A DNA stretch of 64,000 nucleotides from Balanoglossus misakiensis (taxonomy: Eukaryota; Hemichordata). Shown here piece by piece: positions 12,688 through 22,401 of this stretch; position 1 is the first letter of the stretch, and every line of letters starts with the position of its first letter. The translations under genes and the position numbers were made by a program. The stretch is from NCBI GenBank assembly GCA_040954595.2, contig CM082595.2, forward strand, positions 7,998,001 through 8,062,000, read 5' to 3'. The notes under the pieces were generated by a model. That model saw only the letters and a list, made by a program, of their open reading frames with translations, did no database searches and had not been told where the DNA came from.

Positions 12688-12890
12688 TCTCTATGCCACC
12701 ATAGCAGTTTGAAGTCTGACTACCAATAGTACCATGCAGAAACTAGATGCTGGTTTGCAGGATGGAGAACACTGATCTGTGTGCCAACTGGCAGATTGAA
12801 GTCCGACTACCATTAGTACCATGCAGAAACTAGATGCTGCGTTGCAGGATGGCAGAGATTGATCTGTATGCCACCATAGCAGAGGAATGC
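12651..12890 (+). repeat. Terminal-exon segment in three tandem copies (period 87-88 bp)
   Basis: Copies start with GAAACTAGAT at 12651, 12739 and 12826. Each can be read as (E/Q)KLD-x-x-LQDG-x-x followed by a TGA at the same place: EKLDSGLQDGGD, QKLDAGLQDGEH and QKLDAALQDGRD. The first is the last coding exon of the coiled-coil gene; the other two lie beyond its stop and would be 3' untranslated in the main model. Confidence 0.85.
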
Positions 12891-13054
12891 TGCAAGATGA
12901 TTTGGACCAGAAGTCCCACTACCATGCAGTCTCCATGATGCCTCATCTGTCAACAGAGGTCCGTAGACGCATGGACTCCCAGCTTGCAGTGCTTACGGTA
13001 GTTTTGGGGGCATCCCTGCCATGCATTTTTATATATTTGTGTAAATTTAGTTAA
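12883..13054 (+). CDS. Alternative terminal exon encoding a second membrane segment
   Basis: An AG acceptor (CCACCATAGCAG) at 12881-12882 precedes a frame that fits the phase-2 end of the exon at 10066. It encodes 57 residues and ends in TAA at 13052-13054. It opens GMLQDDLDQKSHYH, continues with a charged segment (TEVRRRMDSQ) and then about 20 hydrophobic residues (LAVLTVVLGASLPCIFIYLC) before a short KFS tail. Used in place of the 12645 exon it would give about 249 residues with membrane segments at both ends of the coiled coil. Its pyrimidine tract is poor, so use would be minor or regulated; alternatively this is the decayed original end of the gene. No AATAAA was noticed downstream. Confidence 0.4.
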
Positions 13055-13283
13055 TTTTGGTGTACACATCTGTATTTGAACGGTTTATTTAATTAGGTAT
13101 ATTAAGTTATTTTGTTAGTTGTTACTTGTAGTTATAGTTAGTTATAATATAGTATAGTTATAGGGTATTTATGTTTGTTTGTTTGTTTGTTTGTTTGTGT
13201 GGTGTAAGTGTGTGTGTCATTCAAAGTGTAGGGTACCTGTTTATAATACCACGGTCACACTGGTAAAAATTTGAAACATTTCG

Positions 13284-13490
13284 GAGATACTATTTGCCTT
13301 TTGTAAACACAGAGAATTAATCCTTTGAGTCGCTTGTGTCCACACACACAAAGTTTATGTATAGGCGCTGAGGCTCGGCCCCATAGATAATGGGTTGTGG
13401 AGAGGTGTTAATCCTTACATCAGGTCTGGTTGCCAAAACCGTCTCAAAATTGATAACCAGTGATTCAAATTGCCCATTTGACATCAAACC
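13284..13490. repeat. Dispersed repeat, copy 1 (copy 2 at 36.96 kb)
   Basis: Shares a run of similar blocks with 36961-37140, including GAGAATTAATCCTTTGA versus GAGGATTAATCCTTTGA, TTTATGTATAGGC, GGCCCCATAGA and AATGGGTTGT, in the same orientation. The family is unknown. Confidence 0.65.
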
Positions 13491-13859
13491 TTCAATATTC
13501 AGAAAAGATGTCAATTTTCTATGAGTTACAATTATTGTTTTCATAATGTACAGAAAAGTTTACATTGGATCACTTAGTCATTCCGCCATTCGTTTTCTTT
13601 GATTTTGAATATATCTAGTTTTGTTTACACTTCCCTGACTGTGTGCTTTACGATAAAATATACACTTTACGTCAGGGGTACCATGTGCAAATGTCCACTA
13701 CCGAGCTTGGAGTAAGAATTCTTGAGCATTCAGAAAAAAAAATCTCTGCATTCAGAATGTTTTTTATCTCTGTCATTCAATTTTGATTTTGATTATATCT
13801 AATTTGTTTACACATGGTTCCATGACTGTGTGTTTTACGATACACATTTTCATTGATTT

Positions 13860-14050
13860 GTTTCACAATATAATCTAATGTGGATGTTGGTCCATATTGG
13901 ATGGTATTGTGACGTGTTGTTTGCAGTGAGGTTTGATACAGCTCCCAGCAGACGCCACTTTGTGTGAATTTCTTCACGTCATCGCCAATTTGTCACTTTT
14001 GTGGGTTATTTGTTTGGTGTTATGATTTCGCCCCTTTAACTGTCGATCCA
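13860..14050 (-). pseudogene. Coding relic of unknown family, copy 1
   Basis: Reading the minus strand across frameshifts gives HNT-x-Q-x-THKSDKL then KKFTQSGVCWEL. This matches the + strand segment at 30080-30190 (HNTLQMTHKTDKL, EKFTQSEYCWEL). Conservation at protein level in two places suggests both derive from a once-coding repeat or gene. The family is not recognised. Adjoining near-duplicate non-coding blocks (13550-13690 and 13770-13860) suggest a larger decayed repeat. Confidence 0.45.
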
Positions 14051-14934
14051 GTAGAGACAGTGTCATTAACAATGGATTGCCATGCATAACTTGACGAGGA
14101 GAGTCCATGGAAAGTCAGTTTTATTCAAGAACTAGATTAGTTGGAGCCTTGGAAGACTACATCATAGAATTTGTAATGATAACCGTTGACCCTTTGATAC
14201 AAGGTGTCTGTAATGAATTTGGAGTCGCTTTGAGATGAAAATTCAGAAAATGTGGACCATGACATTGAGAGTTCGTCCCTACAATGATTGGAAGTCTTCT
14301 TTCACGTTAAAAAAACATGTGCTAATTATAGAACATACGTAAGAGAGTATGTTGAACAACATCTTTGGAGAACATATAAACAGAGTATACTGCTTTGTAT
14401 TGCCTTGTTAGCCTTTGTGTAAATTACAGGCTCTTGCTTCTAATACTTGTGTCAAACTTTTTGCTACACCCACACCCATAGTGGGTGTATGGTTTGGGTG
14501 CTACTTCTACTTTCATACTCCTACGGCCCATGTGTGTCCTGACTTCAATATTGCAGAATCTTGTATTGGAAATGCAGCTTTATGAGGCATGGAGCCACCG
14601 GCCCAGCTGTAGTATTTGCAACCTTGTCCACTTAGCATTGGTTCGTATTTACATATTATAACTGCTGTCTTGAAATCTAGCAGTATCACTTGAAGGAGGT
14701 TAGTAGCATTGTGCTGAGAACACTTGTTCAGTAACTCTTGGAGTCTATATAGTGAATTATTTTGCTCCTATAGTGGAATATTTCAGCAGATTTCCCACTC
14801 CAACATACAAAAAAGGGTATTTATCCCATCACTGATTTTACCGAATATGGAAGTGAATGGCTGACGATCTGTAACAGACATGCTCTATCACACTGCTGAC
14901 TTCTGCACCGGGGCTTCTGGGATACAGCTATGTC
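14051..14934. other. Left flank of the Copia insertion, unassigned
   Basis: No exon, repeat or RNA gene recognised. The last five bases, ACATA at 14935-14939, are the target-site copy of the Copia element. Confidence 0.45.
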
Positions 14935-14939
14935 ACATA

Positions 14940-15090
14940 TGATAACTTGGGCCTAGCTAGGGAGTTCTTTATTATGAGCATCCTAGGTGGACCTGTTCAT
15001 GGGGGGGCGACTCCATCTTGTTTTGAGTGAAACTTGTATGTGAACATTGTGGACCCAGTCGGAAATAAATCAATTATTGTTGAACTATTA
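14940..15090 (+). repeat. Copia 5' LTR
   Basis: 151 bp, beginning TGATAACTTGGG and ending GAACTATTA, so the termini are TG...TA rather than the usual TG...CA. An AATAAA at 15064-15069 could serve as polyadenylation signal. The LTR is short, as is common in Copia elements. Confidence 0.95.
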
Positions 15091-15091
15091 A

Positions 15092-15102
15092 TGGTAGCAG
15101 AG
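15092..15102 (+). other. Copia primer-binding site (initiator Met tRNA)
   Basis: TGGTAGCAGAG is complementary to the 3' end of metazoan initiator methionine tRNA including CCA. It starts one base after the LTR. The match stops after 11 bases, which is short but typical of Copia elements. Confidence 0.8.
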
Positions 15103-15124
15103 CATTTCCAAAACAAACGGCGAA

Positions 15125-18100
15125 ATGGCACAAAACTCAAGTTACAAAAATCCCCCGGCGTTGAGGGAAGACACAGTCTATGAAACATGGAAAAACGAAG
15201 TTGAAATTTGGCGCCTAATGACTGACCTGGATGTGAAGAAACAGGCATTGGCAGTTGCTTTAACACTCACTGGTCATGCACGTGAGAAGGCCATGGGCAT
15301 TGAGGCAAGTAGTTTGAATTCTACCGATGGAATGAAAACCCTGATAGAAGCACTGGATGAACTGTATAAAAAGGACACCATTGACCTTTCATACGAGGCA
15401 TATTCAAAGTTTGAAAGTTTTAGAAAACTGGAAGATATGCAGATGATGGAATACATTGTGGAGTTTGAAAGACTATATACACAAGTGAAAAAGTATGATA
15501 TGGTTCTTCCGGATGCTGTTTTGGCGTTCAAGTTACTTGATAGTGCTAATCTGGAGGACCGTGATAAACAACTTGTACTGACAGCATCTATGGATCTAAA
15601 ATTCAGCACGATGAAATCATCCCTTAAGAGAATTTTTGGTAAGGGTCATGAGGCCAGTGGTGGTAGTAATGACATGAGCAGCACACCAGCCATTACAATC
15701 AAGCAAGAATCAGCATACTTTACACAGAAATACAAACCCAAGACGTTGAAGTTTGGAGACAAGAAACGGTTTCCATCTAAAGATTCTAAAACCAGCAACA
15801 GTGTTCAGAGAGGAACCAACCCTATTGACAGGTTTGGTAGACGGTCAAGATGTGCTATATGCCAATCTACATTCCATTGGGCGAAAGATTGTGAGCACAG
15901 ACAAGAAACTAACCAAGTGAATGTGACAGAAGAAAAGTCTGAACAGCAAGTGCCTATTGAGGATGAGTTCTGTAATATCACACTGTTGACTAAAGAACAG
16001 AAAAACAATGAGGTGTTCATGACTGAAGCGTATGGATGCGCTGTGATTGACACAGCATGCACACGTACAGTATGTGGAAAAAGGTGGCTGAATGATTATA
16101 CGAGAAGTCTGGATGAAAGACACAGAAAGAAGATCATTGAGACACACAGTGATAGAAGTTTCAAGTTCGGTGATGGTGTGAAAGTTCAGTCTGTTATGAA
16201 TGTCAAAATACCTGCCAAAATTGGAGAGACTGTATGCACTATAGACACTGAAGTGGTGGATACCAACATCCCTTTACTTCTCAGTAAGACCTCACTCAAA
16301 AGAGCTGAAACCAGACTTGATATTAAAGATGACAAAGCTGAGATGTTCCAAAGTCCAGTTGAGCTGAATTTCACTTCCAGTGGACACTATTGTATTGATA
16401 TACGAAATGGCTTGAAGTCTGCTAGTAAAGTTGCATCAGAGACATTGTTTGTCAACAACATTGGTGAATCCGAGATTCCTACTATGCATGATGAGATGAG
16501 TACTCAGGAGAAAAAGAAGATGCTGAAGAAATTGCATCTACAGTTTGGCCATGCTTCAGCTGAGCGATTGAGAAAGTTGCTGGAAAGTGCAGGAAATACT
16601 GATCCAAATATGCTGAAGAACTTAACTGAGGTCACTGATAAATGTGAGACGTGTGTTAAGTTCAAGAAACAACCGGTGAAACCAGCAGTTGGGTTTCCTT
16701 TGGCAACTGAGTTTAACGAGACTGTGGCTGTGGACCTCCATGAAATAGGAAAGAACTTGTGGTATCTACATATAATAGATGAATTCACCCGGTTCAGCGC
16801 AGGGGCTATTATGACCAGTAAACATTCAACAGTATTTGTTCAGAAGTTCATACAGAACTGGATTAGTATATATGGAGCACCAAAGAAGTTGTATAGCGAC
16901 AACGGTGGGGAGTTCAACAGTGAAGAAGTAAGAGATATGGGTGAGAATTTCAACATAGAAGTGAAGACAACAGCAGCGTATTCACCGTGGTCCAATGGTT
17001 TGCTTGAGAGACACAATTGTACATTGACTGAGATAATGAGAAAGCTGAAACAAGATAAACATCAGGACTGGGAAACTACTTTGAAGTGGGCACTCATCGC
17101 CAAAAATAGTCTATGCAACATACATGGGTTCAGTGCATATCAGCTTGTATACGGACGCAACCCCAACCTGCCTTCAACATTAGTTGATAAACCACCAGCG
17201 CTAGAAGGCACCACTACCAGCAAAGAAGTGGCCAAGCACATCACTGCTCTGTATGAAGCCAGGAAAGCTTTTACTGAAGTTGAATGCTCTGAGAGGATCA
17301 GACGTGCACTCAGAAAACAAACAAGACCTACATCAGGACCATTCAGCATTGGTGACAGAGTCTATTATAAAAGGCCTGATAGTGCAGAATGGAAAGGACC
17401 AGGCACAGTTATTGGTCAGGATGGCGTGGTAGTATTTGTGAGACATGGTGGGACACTTGTCAGAGTTCACCAATGCAGACTACAGATGGTCAAGCAAACA
17501 GCCCAGGTGGATGAACACACAGACTGTGATGAAAAATCAGAGAAGATAGTACATGTAAAGACTGAAGCAAGAAAAGGCATAAACACTACCGATGATGAAG
17601 ACGATGAAGATGATGAAGGAAATGAAAGAACAAGTTCTAAAGTCGACATGAAAGCGAATGATGAACAGTCAAAAGATGACGAACAGTCAGAAGATGATGC
17701 CCAGGATTCACAGATCAGAAATACTGCAGAACATCTGAAATTGGTACCTGGGAATGTGATAACGTATAGACATAGCCAGTCTGGACAGTTGATGACTGCA
17801 GAAGTTACCAACCGAGCTGGTAAAGCAAGTGGAAGAAACAAACATTGGTACAATGTGAAATACCTTGGGCCGAAAGAAGTTGCAGGGATTGCACAATCTA
17901 TTGATCTCAGCCAAGTAGATACACTGAAGATCACAGAGAATTATCAAAGTGTTGATGAACAGAGTGAAGATGTTGTCATGATGGTTGGAGATGATAGATT
18001 CCTCAAAGCGAAGCTGACTGAGTTAGACAACTGGAAAATTAATGGTGTATATGACGAAGTGGCAGATCACGGTCAGAGATGTGTATCCACTAGGTGGGTG

Positions 18101-19486
18101 TGTACTATGAAGACTACAGATGAGTGCACAAAAACCAAGGCCAGACTAGTAGCCAGGGGATTTGAGGAAGTCAACGCTGATGATGTACAGAAAGATTCAC
18201 CAACCTGCGGCAAGGAATCCATGCGGATCATTCTTGCAATATTTGCCCAGAACAATTGGAAACCTAAATCGATGGACATAAAAACTGCATTCCTGCAGGG
18301 TACCAAACTTGAGAGAGATGTGTACATCCGGCCACCAAAAGAGGCTGACGTCCCAGGTAAAATATGGCGACTGAAGAAATGTGTGTATGGTCTCAACGAT
18401 GCCTCTCTACACTGGTATAATAAAGTGAAAGCCGTAATGCTGGAATCAGGAGGGAAGATCTCTAAAGTTGATCCAGCAGTATTTTACTGGATGGATGATC
18501 AGGAGCAGCTGATGGGAGTGCTGGCCAGTCATGTAGATGATTTCATTTGGAGCGGTTCCGAGGAATTTGAATCTTCAGTCATAGATTCTATAAGATCAAC
18601 GCTCAATGTAGGAAAGGAAGACAGCGATGCCTTTCAGTATGTTGGTATAGGACTTGCAAGTGGTGAAGAACACATCTACCTGCAACAAGACAGCTACATA
18701 TCCAATATGTCACCTATTCACATTGATGGGAGCAGACGGGGACAAAAGGAAAGCCCATTGACAGATGTAGAAAAGGAGCGACTGAGATCCAAAGTAGGAC
18801 AAATTCTTTGGGTGGCACACCAGAGCAGACCAGACATTCTCTTTGATGCCTGTAACTTGGCATCGCGTATTAAAAATGCCACAGTACGAGATATACTTGA
18901 TGCCAACAAAGTTATCCGCAAAGTCAAGTCTGAAGATGTACTTCTAAAATTTCAACACTTGAATGCTGACAAATTGTCACTGCTGATATTCAGTGATGCC
19001 TCACTGGGTAATTTGCCTGATGGTGGAAGCCAAGGAGGCTACCTCGTTCTCCTTACAGACAAGGATGGGAAGTTTTCACCGATATGCTGGAATTCCAAGA
19101 AGATCAGGAGAGTAGTTCGCAGCACACTAGCTGGGGAGACACTAGCTATGGCAGACGGCATAGACTCTGCAATGTTCATTGCTACATTGTATAGTGAACT
19201 GACCTCGGGACAAACAGACAAGAACATGTTACCCCTAACATGTGTTACAGACTGCAAGTCATTGTTTGAGGCTCTGAAGTCTGTGAAGATGGTCAATGAG
19301 AAACGACTTCGCATGGAGATCAGTGGGATCAAGGAACTCCTGGAGAGCAAACACATCGAGAGGATCATCTGGTGTGAGACACAGAAGCAGTTGGCTGACT
19401 GTCTGACAAAGAAAGGAACTTCATCCCTGTCGCTGATGAAGGCCCTGGATGAAGGCGTTATTGACATATGCTATGACACTGCATGA
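15125..19486 (+). CDS. Copia Gag-Pol polyprotein, 1453 aa
   Basis: Single frame from ATG 15125 (34 bases after the LTR) to TGA. Gag-like helical region about 1-235, then a zinc knuckle CX2CX4HX4C at 243-256. Aspartic protease motif DTACTRTVCG starts at D309 (DTA instead of the usual D-S/T-G). Integrase: HHCC zinc finger H471, H476, C507, C510; catalytic D537, D592, E628 (35 residues between the last two), then the SNGLLERHN block. A very acidic linker (about 823-861) precedes the reverse transcriptase: KARLVARGFEE, MDIKTAFLQG with D1051, VYGLNDA, and HVDD with D1138/D1139 where YVDD is more usual. RNase H: D1291, E1338, D1376 and D1425 (QLADCLTKK). Gag and Pol share one frame with no frameshift, as in many Copia elements. 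All key residues seem present, so the protein may be functional; the DTA protease motif is the one departure to test. Confidence 0.97.
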   Translation: MAQNSSYKNPPALREDTVYETWKNEVEIWRLMTDLDVKKQALAVALTLTGHAREKAMGIEASSLNSTDGMKTLIEALDELYKKDTIDLSYEAYSKFESFRKLEDMQMMEYIVEFERLYTQVKKYDMVLPDAVLAFKLLDSANLEDRDKQLVLTASMDLKFSTMKSSLKRIFGKGHEASGGSNDMSSTPAITIKQESAYFTQKYKPKTLKFGDKKRFPSKDSKTSNSVQRGTNPIDRFGRRSRCAICQSTFHWAKDCEHRQETNQVNVTEEKSEQQVPIEDEFCNITLLTKEQKNNEVFMTEAYGCAVIDTACTRTVCGKRWLNDYTRSLDERHRKKIIETHSDRSFKFGDGVKVQSVMNVKIPAKIGETVCTIDTEVVDTNIPLLLSKTSLKRAETRLDIKDDKAEMFQSPVELNFTSSGHYCIDIRNGLKSASKVASETLFVNNIGESEIPTMHDEMSTQEKKKMLKKLHLQFGHASAERLRKLLESAGNTDPNMLKNLTEVTDKCETCVKFKKQPVKPAVGFPLATEFNETVAVDLHEIGKNLWYLHIIDEFTRFSAGAIMTSKHSTVFVQKFIQNWISIYGAPKKLYSDNGGEFNSEEVRDMGENFNIEVKTTAAYSPWSNGLLERHNCTLTEIMRKLKQDKHQDWETTLKWALIAKNSLCNIHGFSAYQLVYGRNPNLPSTLVDKPPALEGTTTSKEVAKHITALYEARKAFTEVECSERIRRALRKQTRPTSGPFSIGDRVYYKRPDSAEWKGPGTVIGQDGVVVFVRHGGTLVRVHQCRLQMVKQTAQVDEHTDCDEKSEKIVHVKTEARKGINTTDDEDDEDDEGNERTSSKVDMKANDEQSKDDEQSEDDAQDSQIRNTAEHLKLVPGNVITYRHSQSGQLMTAEVTNRAGKASGRNKHWYNVKYLGPKEVAGIAQSIDLSQVDTLKITENYQSVDEQSEDVVMMVGDDRFLKAKLTELDNWKINGVYDEVADHGQRCVSTRWVCTMKTTDECTKTKARLVARGFEEVNADDVQKDSPTCGKESMRIILAIFAQNNWKPKSMDIKTAFLQGTKLERDVYIRPPKEADVPGKIWRLKKCVYGLNDASLHWYNKVKAVMLESGGKISKVDPAVFYWMDDQEQLMGVLASHVDDFIWSGSEEFESSVIDSIRSTLNVGKEDSDAFQYVGIGLASGEEHIYLQQDSYISNMSPIHIDGSRRGQKESPLTDVEKERLRSKVGQILWVAHQSRPDILFDACNLASRIKNATVRDILDANKVIRKVKSEDVLLKFQHLNADKLSLLIFSDASLGNLPDGGSQGGYLVLLTDKDGKFSPICWNSKKIRRVVRSTLAGETLAMADGIDSAMFIATLYSELTSGQTDKNMLPLTCVTDCKSLFEALKSVKMVNEKRLRMEISGIKELLESKHIERIIWCETQKQLADCLTKKGTSSLSLMKALDEGVIDICYDTA

Positions 19487-19634
19487 CTTTTACCTTGGAT
19501 CACCGCGTTGTGTTATAGTTGATCCTATGTAACATTTGTTGTCAGTTTTGGCTGTTTGGACTTTACTGAACTATTCTCTTCATCCAGAACTTTCATTTAC
19601 ATTTTTTTTTGGACTTCGGACATTTCATAAACTT

Positions 19635-19651
19635 AAAAGGATAGAGTGGAA
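19635..19651 (+). other. Copia polypurine tract
   Basis: A run dominated by A and G (AAAAGGATAGAGTGGAA) ends two bases before the 3' LTR, the expected place for the plus-strand primer. It is interrupted by T at two positions. Confidence 0.6.
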
Positions 19652-19653
19652 TT

Positions 19654-19804
19654 TGATAACTTGGGCCTAGCTAGGGAGTTCTTTATTATGAGCATCCTAG
19701 GTGGACCTGTTCATGGGGGGGCGACTCCATCTTGTTTTGAGTGAAACTTGTATGTGAACATTGTGGACCCAGTCGGAAATAAATCAATTATTGTTGAACT
19801 ATTA
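19654..19804 (+). repeat. Copia 3' LTR
   Basis: 151 bp, with no difference from the 5' LTR that I could find by eye. AATAAA is at 19778-19783. It is followed directly by the second ACATA target copy. Confidence 0.95.
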
Positions 19805-19809
19805 ACATA

Positions 19810-21389
19810 TATACCCCTATTCATCGGAGGCAAGTGTCTAGCATGCCATTTGGGGATGCAGCAATCATGGATCACCACAGGGTCCCACCCTGGAGGACAG
19901 TTCAACTTGGCATTCAGCTCACAAGGCAGAAATTATAGCAAATGGGTTTCCCATTGGCTGCCAATATGCCATGTCACTTTAATTTTTAGCAGTTGTCAGA
20001 ATTCCTTCTTCCTTGCCGCCAATGGCATACTATTCTTTCCACATTACGAAACTATCATTTTATAGGTTAGCGGTATACATGTACATGTGCGTGTACATAT
20101 GATATTATCGAGGTGCAGGCAGCACCTGTGGGGTATACGTCCACCTGTGATCACTAAGATACATCTTTCAGCTAGTATACAGTCTCTGATCATAGTGATC
20201 ATCTTCCTTGTGTCTTTACTAATGAAACACACCATTTACCGGTGTTGTCATTGATATCTCTGATATTGTCAGATCTGTCAAGTTGTGGGCAGCTTCATCT
20301 TTCTGAGACCTCTGGTCATCTGAACTTGATGACAACTTTTTGACCTAAATCCGTAAGTTTTTAATGGGATCTTATGGATATTGCTCAGGCCAAATCACTC
20401 AAGTGTAAAACAATTTCCATCAAAGACGTTACACATTGGGGACATGCCTCAAAATACAGTGAAATGTATGGTGACAATCACCTGACAACCTTCGTGCTTC
20501 ACTACAAGTCTTGATTTGCATCAGACCATTTTTTCTGCATGTCTGGCAGTCCAGTGTCGTGGGAATTAACCCCTGCACATAAAACTGAGCTTCATGCAGT
20601 TCTGTCTTTTACTATATCACCAGAAAGCACATAGCCTTATCCATTCAAGTAGTGTTAGTAGACAAGAACAGCCAATACCACATCAACCGACCAGGCACGA
20701 GCTCTGTTTAATTATTCTCTCAAATCCTTTTATTACTCATGTACTCACTGGATCCTGTTCCCTCAGCCAATCCATTCGCAGTTTGCAATCTACATATGTA
20801 TTAGTTTTCTTTTCTCTTTACTATTGTCTATGGTTCTTGGTCTGTGTTGAGATGGTTTTAACAGCTGTGACTTATCTCTATTGGTGGAGGCCCGTCTGGC
20901 TGATTGGCATTTTCATGATACACACAATTTGAAATAATGTCAAGGGAGCCAAGAAAAATACTTTGCCAGGAGGATGGGTCAGGTCAGAACACTCTATTCC
21001 ACAAAACTATTTGAGCTAGACCTTCAACTCATGTTTTCAACCCTATGCTCTCTTATACCAGGCTCCCAGATCCACTTGTTTCTCACCATGTGATGAATAT
21101 TTGTCCAGCCATGAATCATTGCTCCTCAGGAATTATGAATAGTCAGGCCATTGTAGCAAGAGTGCAGTGGAGAGTGCATTGTACTTCACCAAGGCATATA
21201 CTGGAGATCATGCCAGCTGAGGTGGATGGTATATACCTCACCAGGAGACCAATTTACCTTATGCAGTTTGTTAGCTCAGATCTTTGTTCTTCTTAATCAC
21301 AAAGCCCTCCTACTTTGGGACTACTGGACGCAGAGTATTACTAAGTATGACACTGATGTCCACATCTACATGCAGTGTTTGTGTGGTGA
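19810..21389. other. Right flank of the Copia element, unassigned
   Basis: No exon structure or RNA gene recognised. The 3' part may belong to the LINE relic that becomes recognisable at about 21390. Confidence 0.4.
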
Positions 21390-21930
21390 GTACCTTAATG
21401 TGTACAGTACATGTACAGCAGTGGATCTTGGAGCACCTATGAGGAACATAAGCTCAATACCCTTTCACATGTTCTGCCTGTGACGTATCCTGGATGTGAA
21501 ATATCAAGACAAAGTTACTAACACCACTGTCCTGAAGAGAGTTGGAATTTCTAGCATGTACCTGGTACAGTCTGCTGAAGCAGAGACACAATACACTTGC
21601 TTGGCAATGTGCTCATAGATGATGGGTGGATCCTAAAAGACCTCCTGTACGGCGCAAACTGACACTTAATGGCAAACAGACCTGACATTACACCACAGGG
21701 ATGTTTGCAAAAGAGACACGAAGTCCCTGGACATCAACACAAACTCTTGGGAGTCTAAAAATTAGCCTCAGACCGAATGACCTGAAGACAAGTCTTGAAG
21801 TGGTTGGCAACGGCTCTCCAACATTGAAGAGACACTCGCCCAAACGTGCGAAGTCAAGAGACAGAGAAGGAAGGCATCAAGCCAGGCAAACAGCTCCTCC
21901 TAAGCCTTCACCTGTTTAAAGTATCAGAGA
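21390..21930 (+). pseudogene. Decayed LINE reverse-transcriptase C-terminal region
   Basis: Read across frameshifts and stops, the + strand gives RILDVKYQDKVTNTTVLKR, then DDGWILKDLLYG, then a segment like CLQKRHEVPG. These are the ordered motifs found after the polymerase domain in one broad group of animal LINEs (R-I-L-x-I-x-W-x-D-x-V-x-N, D-x-R-I-x-x-x-L-L-Y-G, D-V-C-K-R-D-x-K). No intact frame remains. The clade (RTE, L2 or relatives) cannot be fixed by eye. Confidence 0.6.
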
Positions 21931-22399
21931 GACAGTCATTCACACATTGGATTGACTAGTCACACCTGATGCTGTTCCAGATCTAGACCAGCATCCCAGC
22001 ATGAAGATCCAATTGATCTCTCAAGACTGAAGGATGCCAACTGAACGCACCTCATCCGTACTGCCTCCACATTGTAGTACTGTTTCATCTAGTGGAACAC
22101 ACACTGAAGGGAATGTATTGAGCACTTCACCAGCTATCCCATACATCTTCATTATGAAGATGATTTCTTTACTTCTGTCTCACTTTAGAGAGGGGAAATT
22201 TACACAAAGGCTATTATTAGGGACAACTGCAGTATACTGTTTTTAGGATAAAACTCTTCCATGAATGTGAGTGATGGTTTTCAAAAGTCACACAACCTAT
22301 GAATCAAGGCGTTATAACCCACCTCATCTGACTTTGAAACAGACACAAAAGAAATGTTTACAACAACATCAAGAATAATATGTACAGACATGTACATGT
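21931..22399. other. Unassigned non-coding DNA
   Basis: Lies between the LINE relic and the Tc1-like element; nothing recognised. Confidence 0.4.
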
Positions 22400-22401
22400 A
22401 T

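Larger units (their letters stand above)
14940..19804 (+). mobile_element. Complete Ty1/Copia LTR retrotransposon
   Basis: 4865 bp. Two 151-bp LTRs (14940-15090 and 19654-19804) appear identical and are flanked by a 5-bp target duplication, ACATA (14935-14939 and 19805-19809). A primer-binding site starts one base after the 5' LTR, a purine-rich tract lies just before the 3' LTR, and a single undisrupted Gag-Pol frame fills the interior. The order protease, integrase, reverse transcriptase, RNase H defines Copia rather than Gypsy or BEL. Identical LTRs plus an intact frame imply recent insertion and possible activity. No envelope-like frame is present. Confidence 0.97.

Noticed and set aside
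15274-19467. Many minus-strand frames of 60-155 codons inside the Copia element
   Set aside because: They are antisense shadows of the Gag-Pol frame and lack domains.
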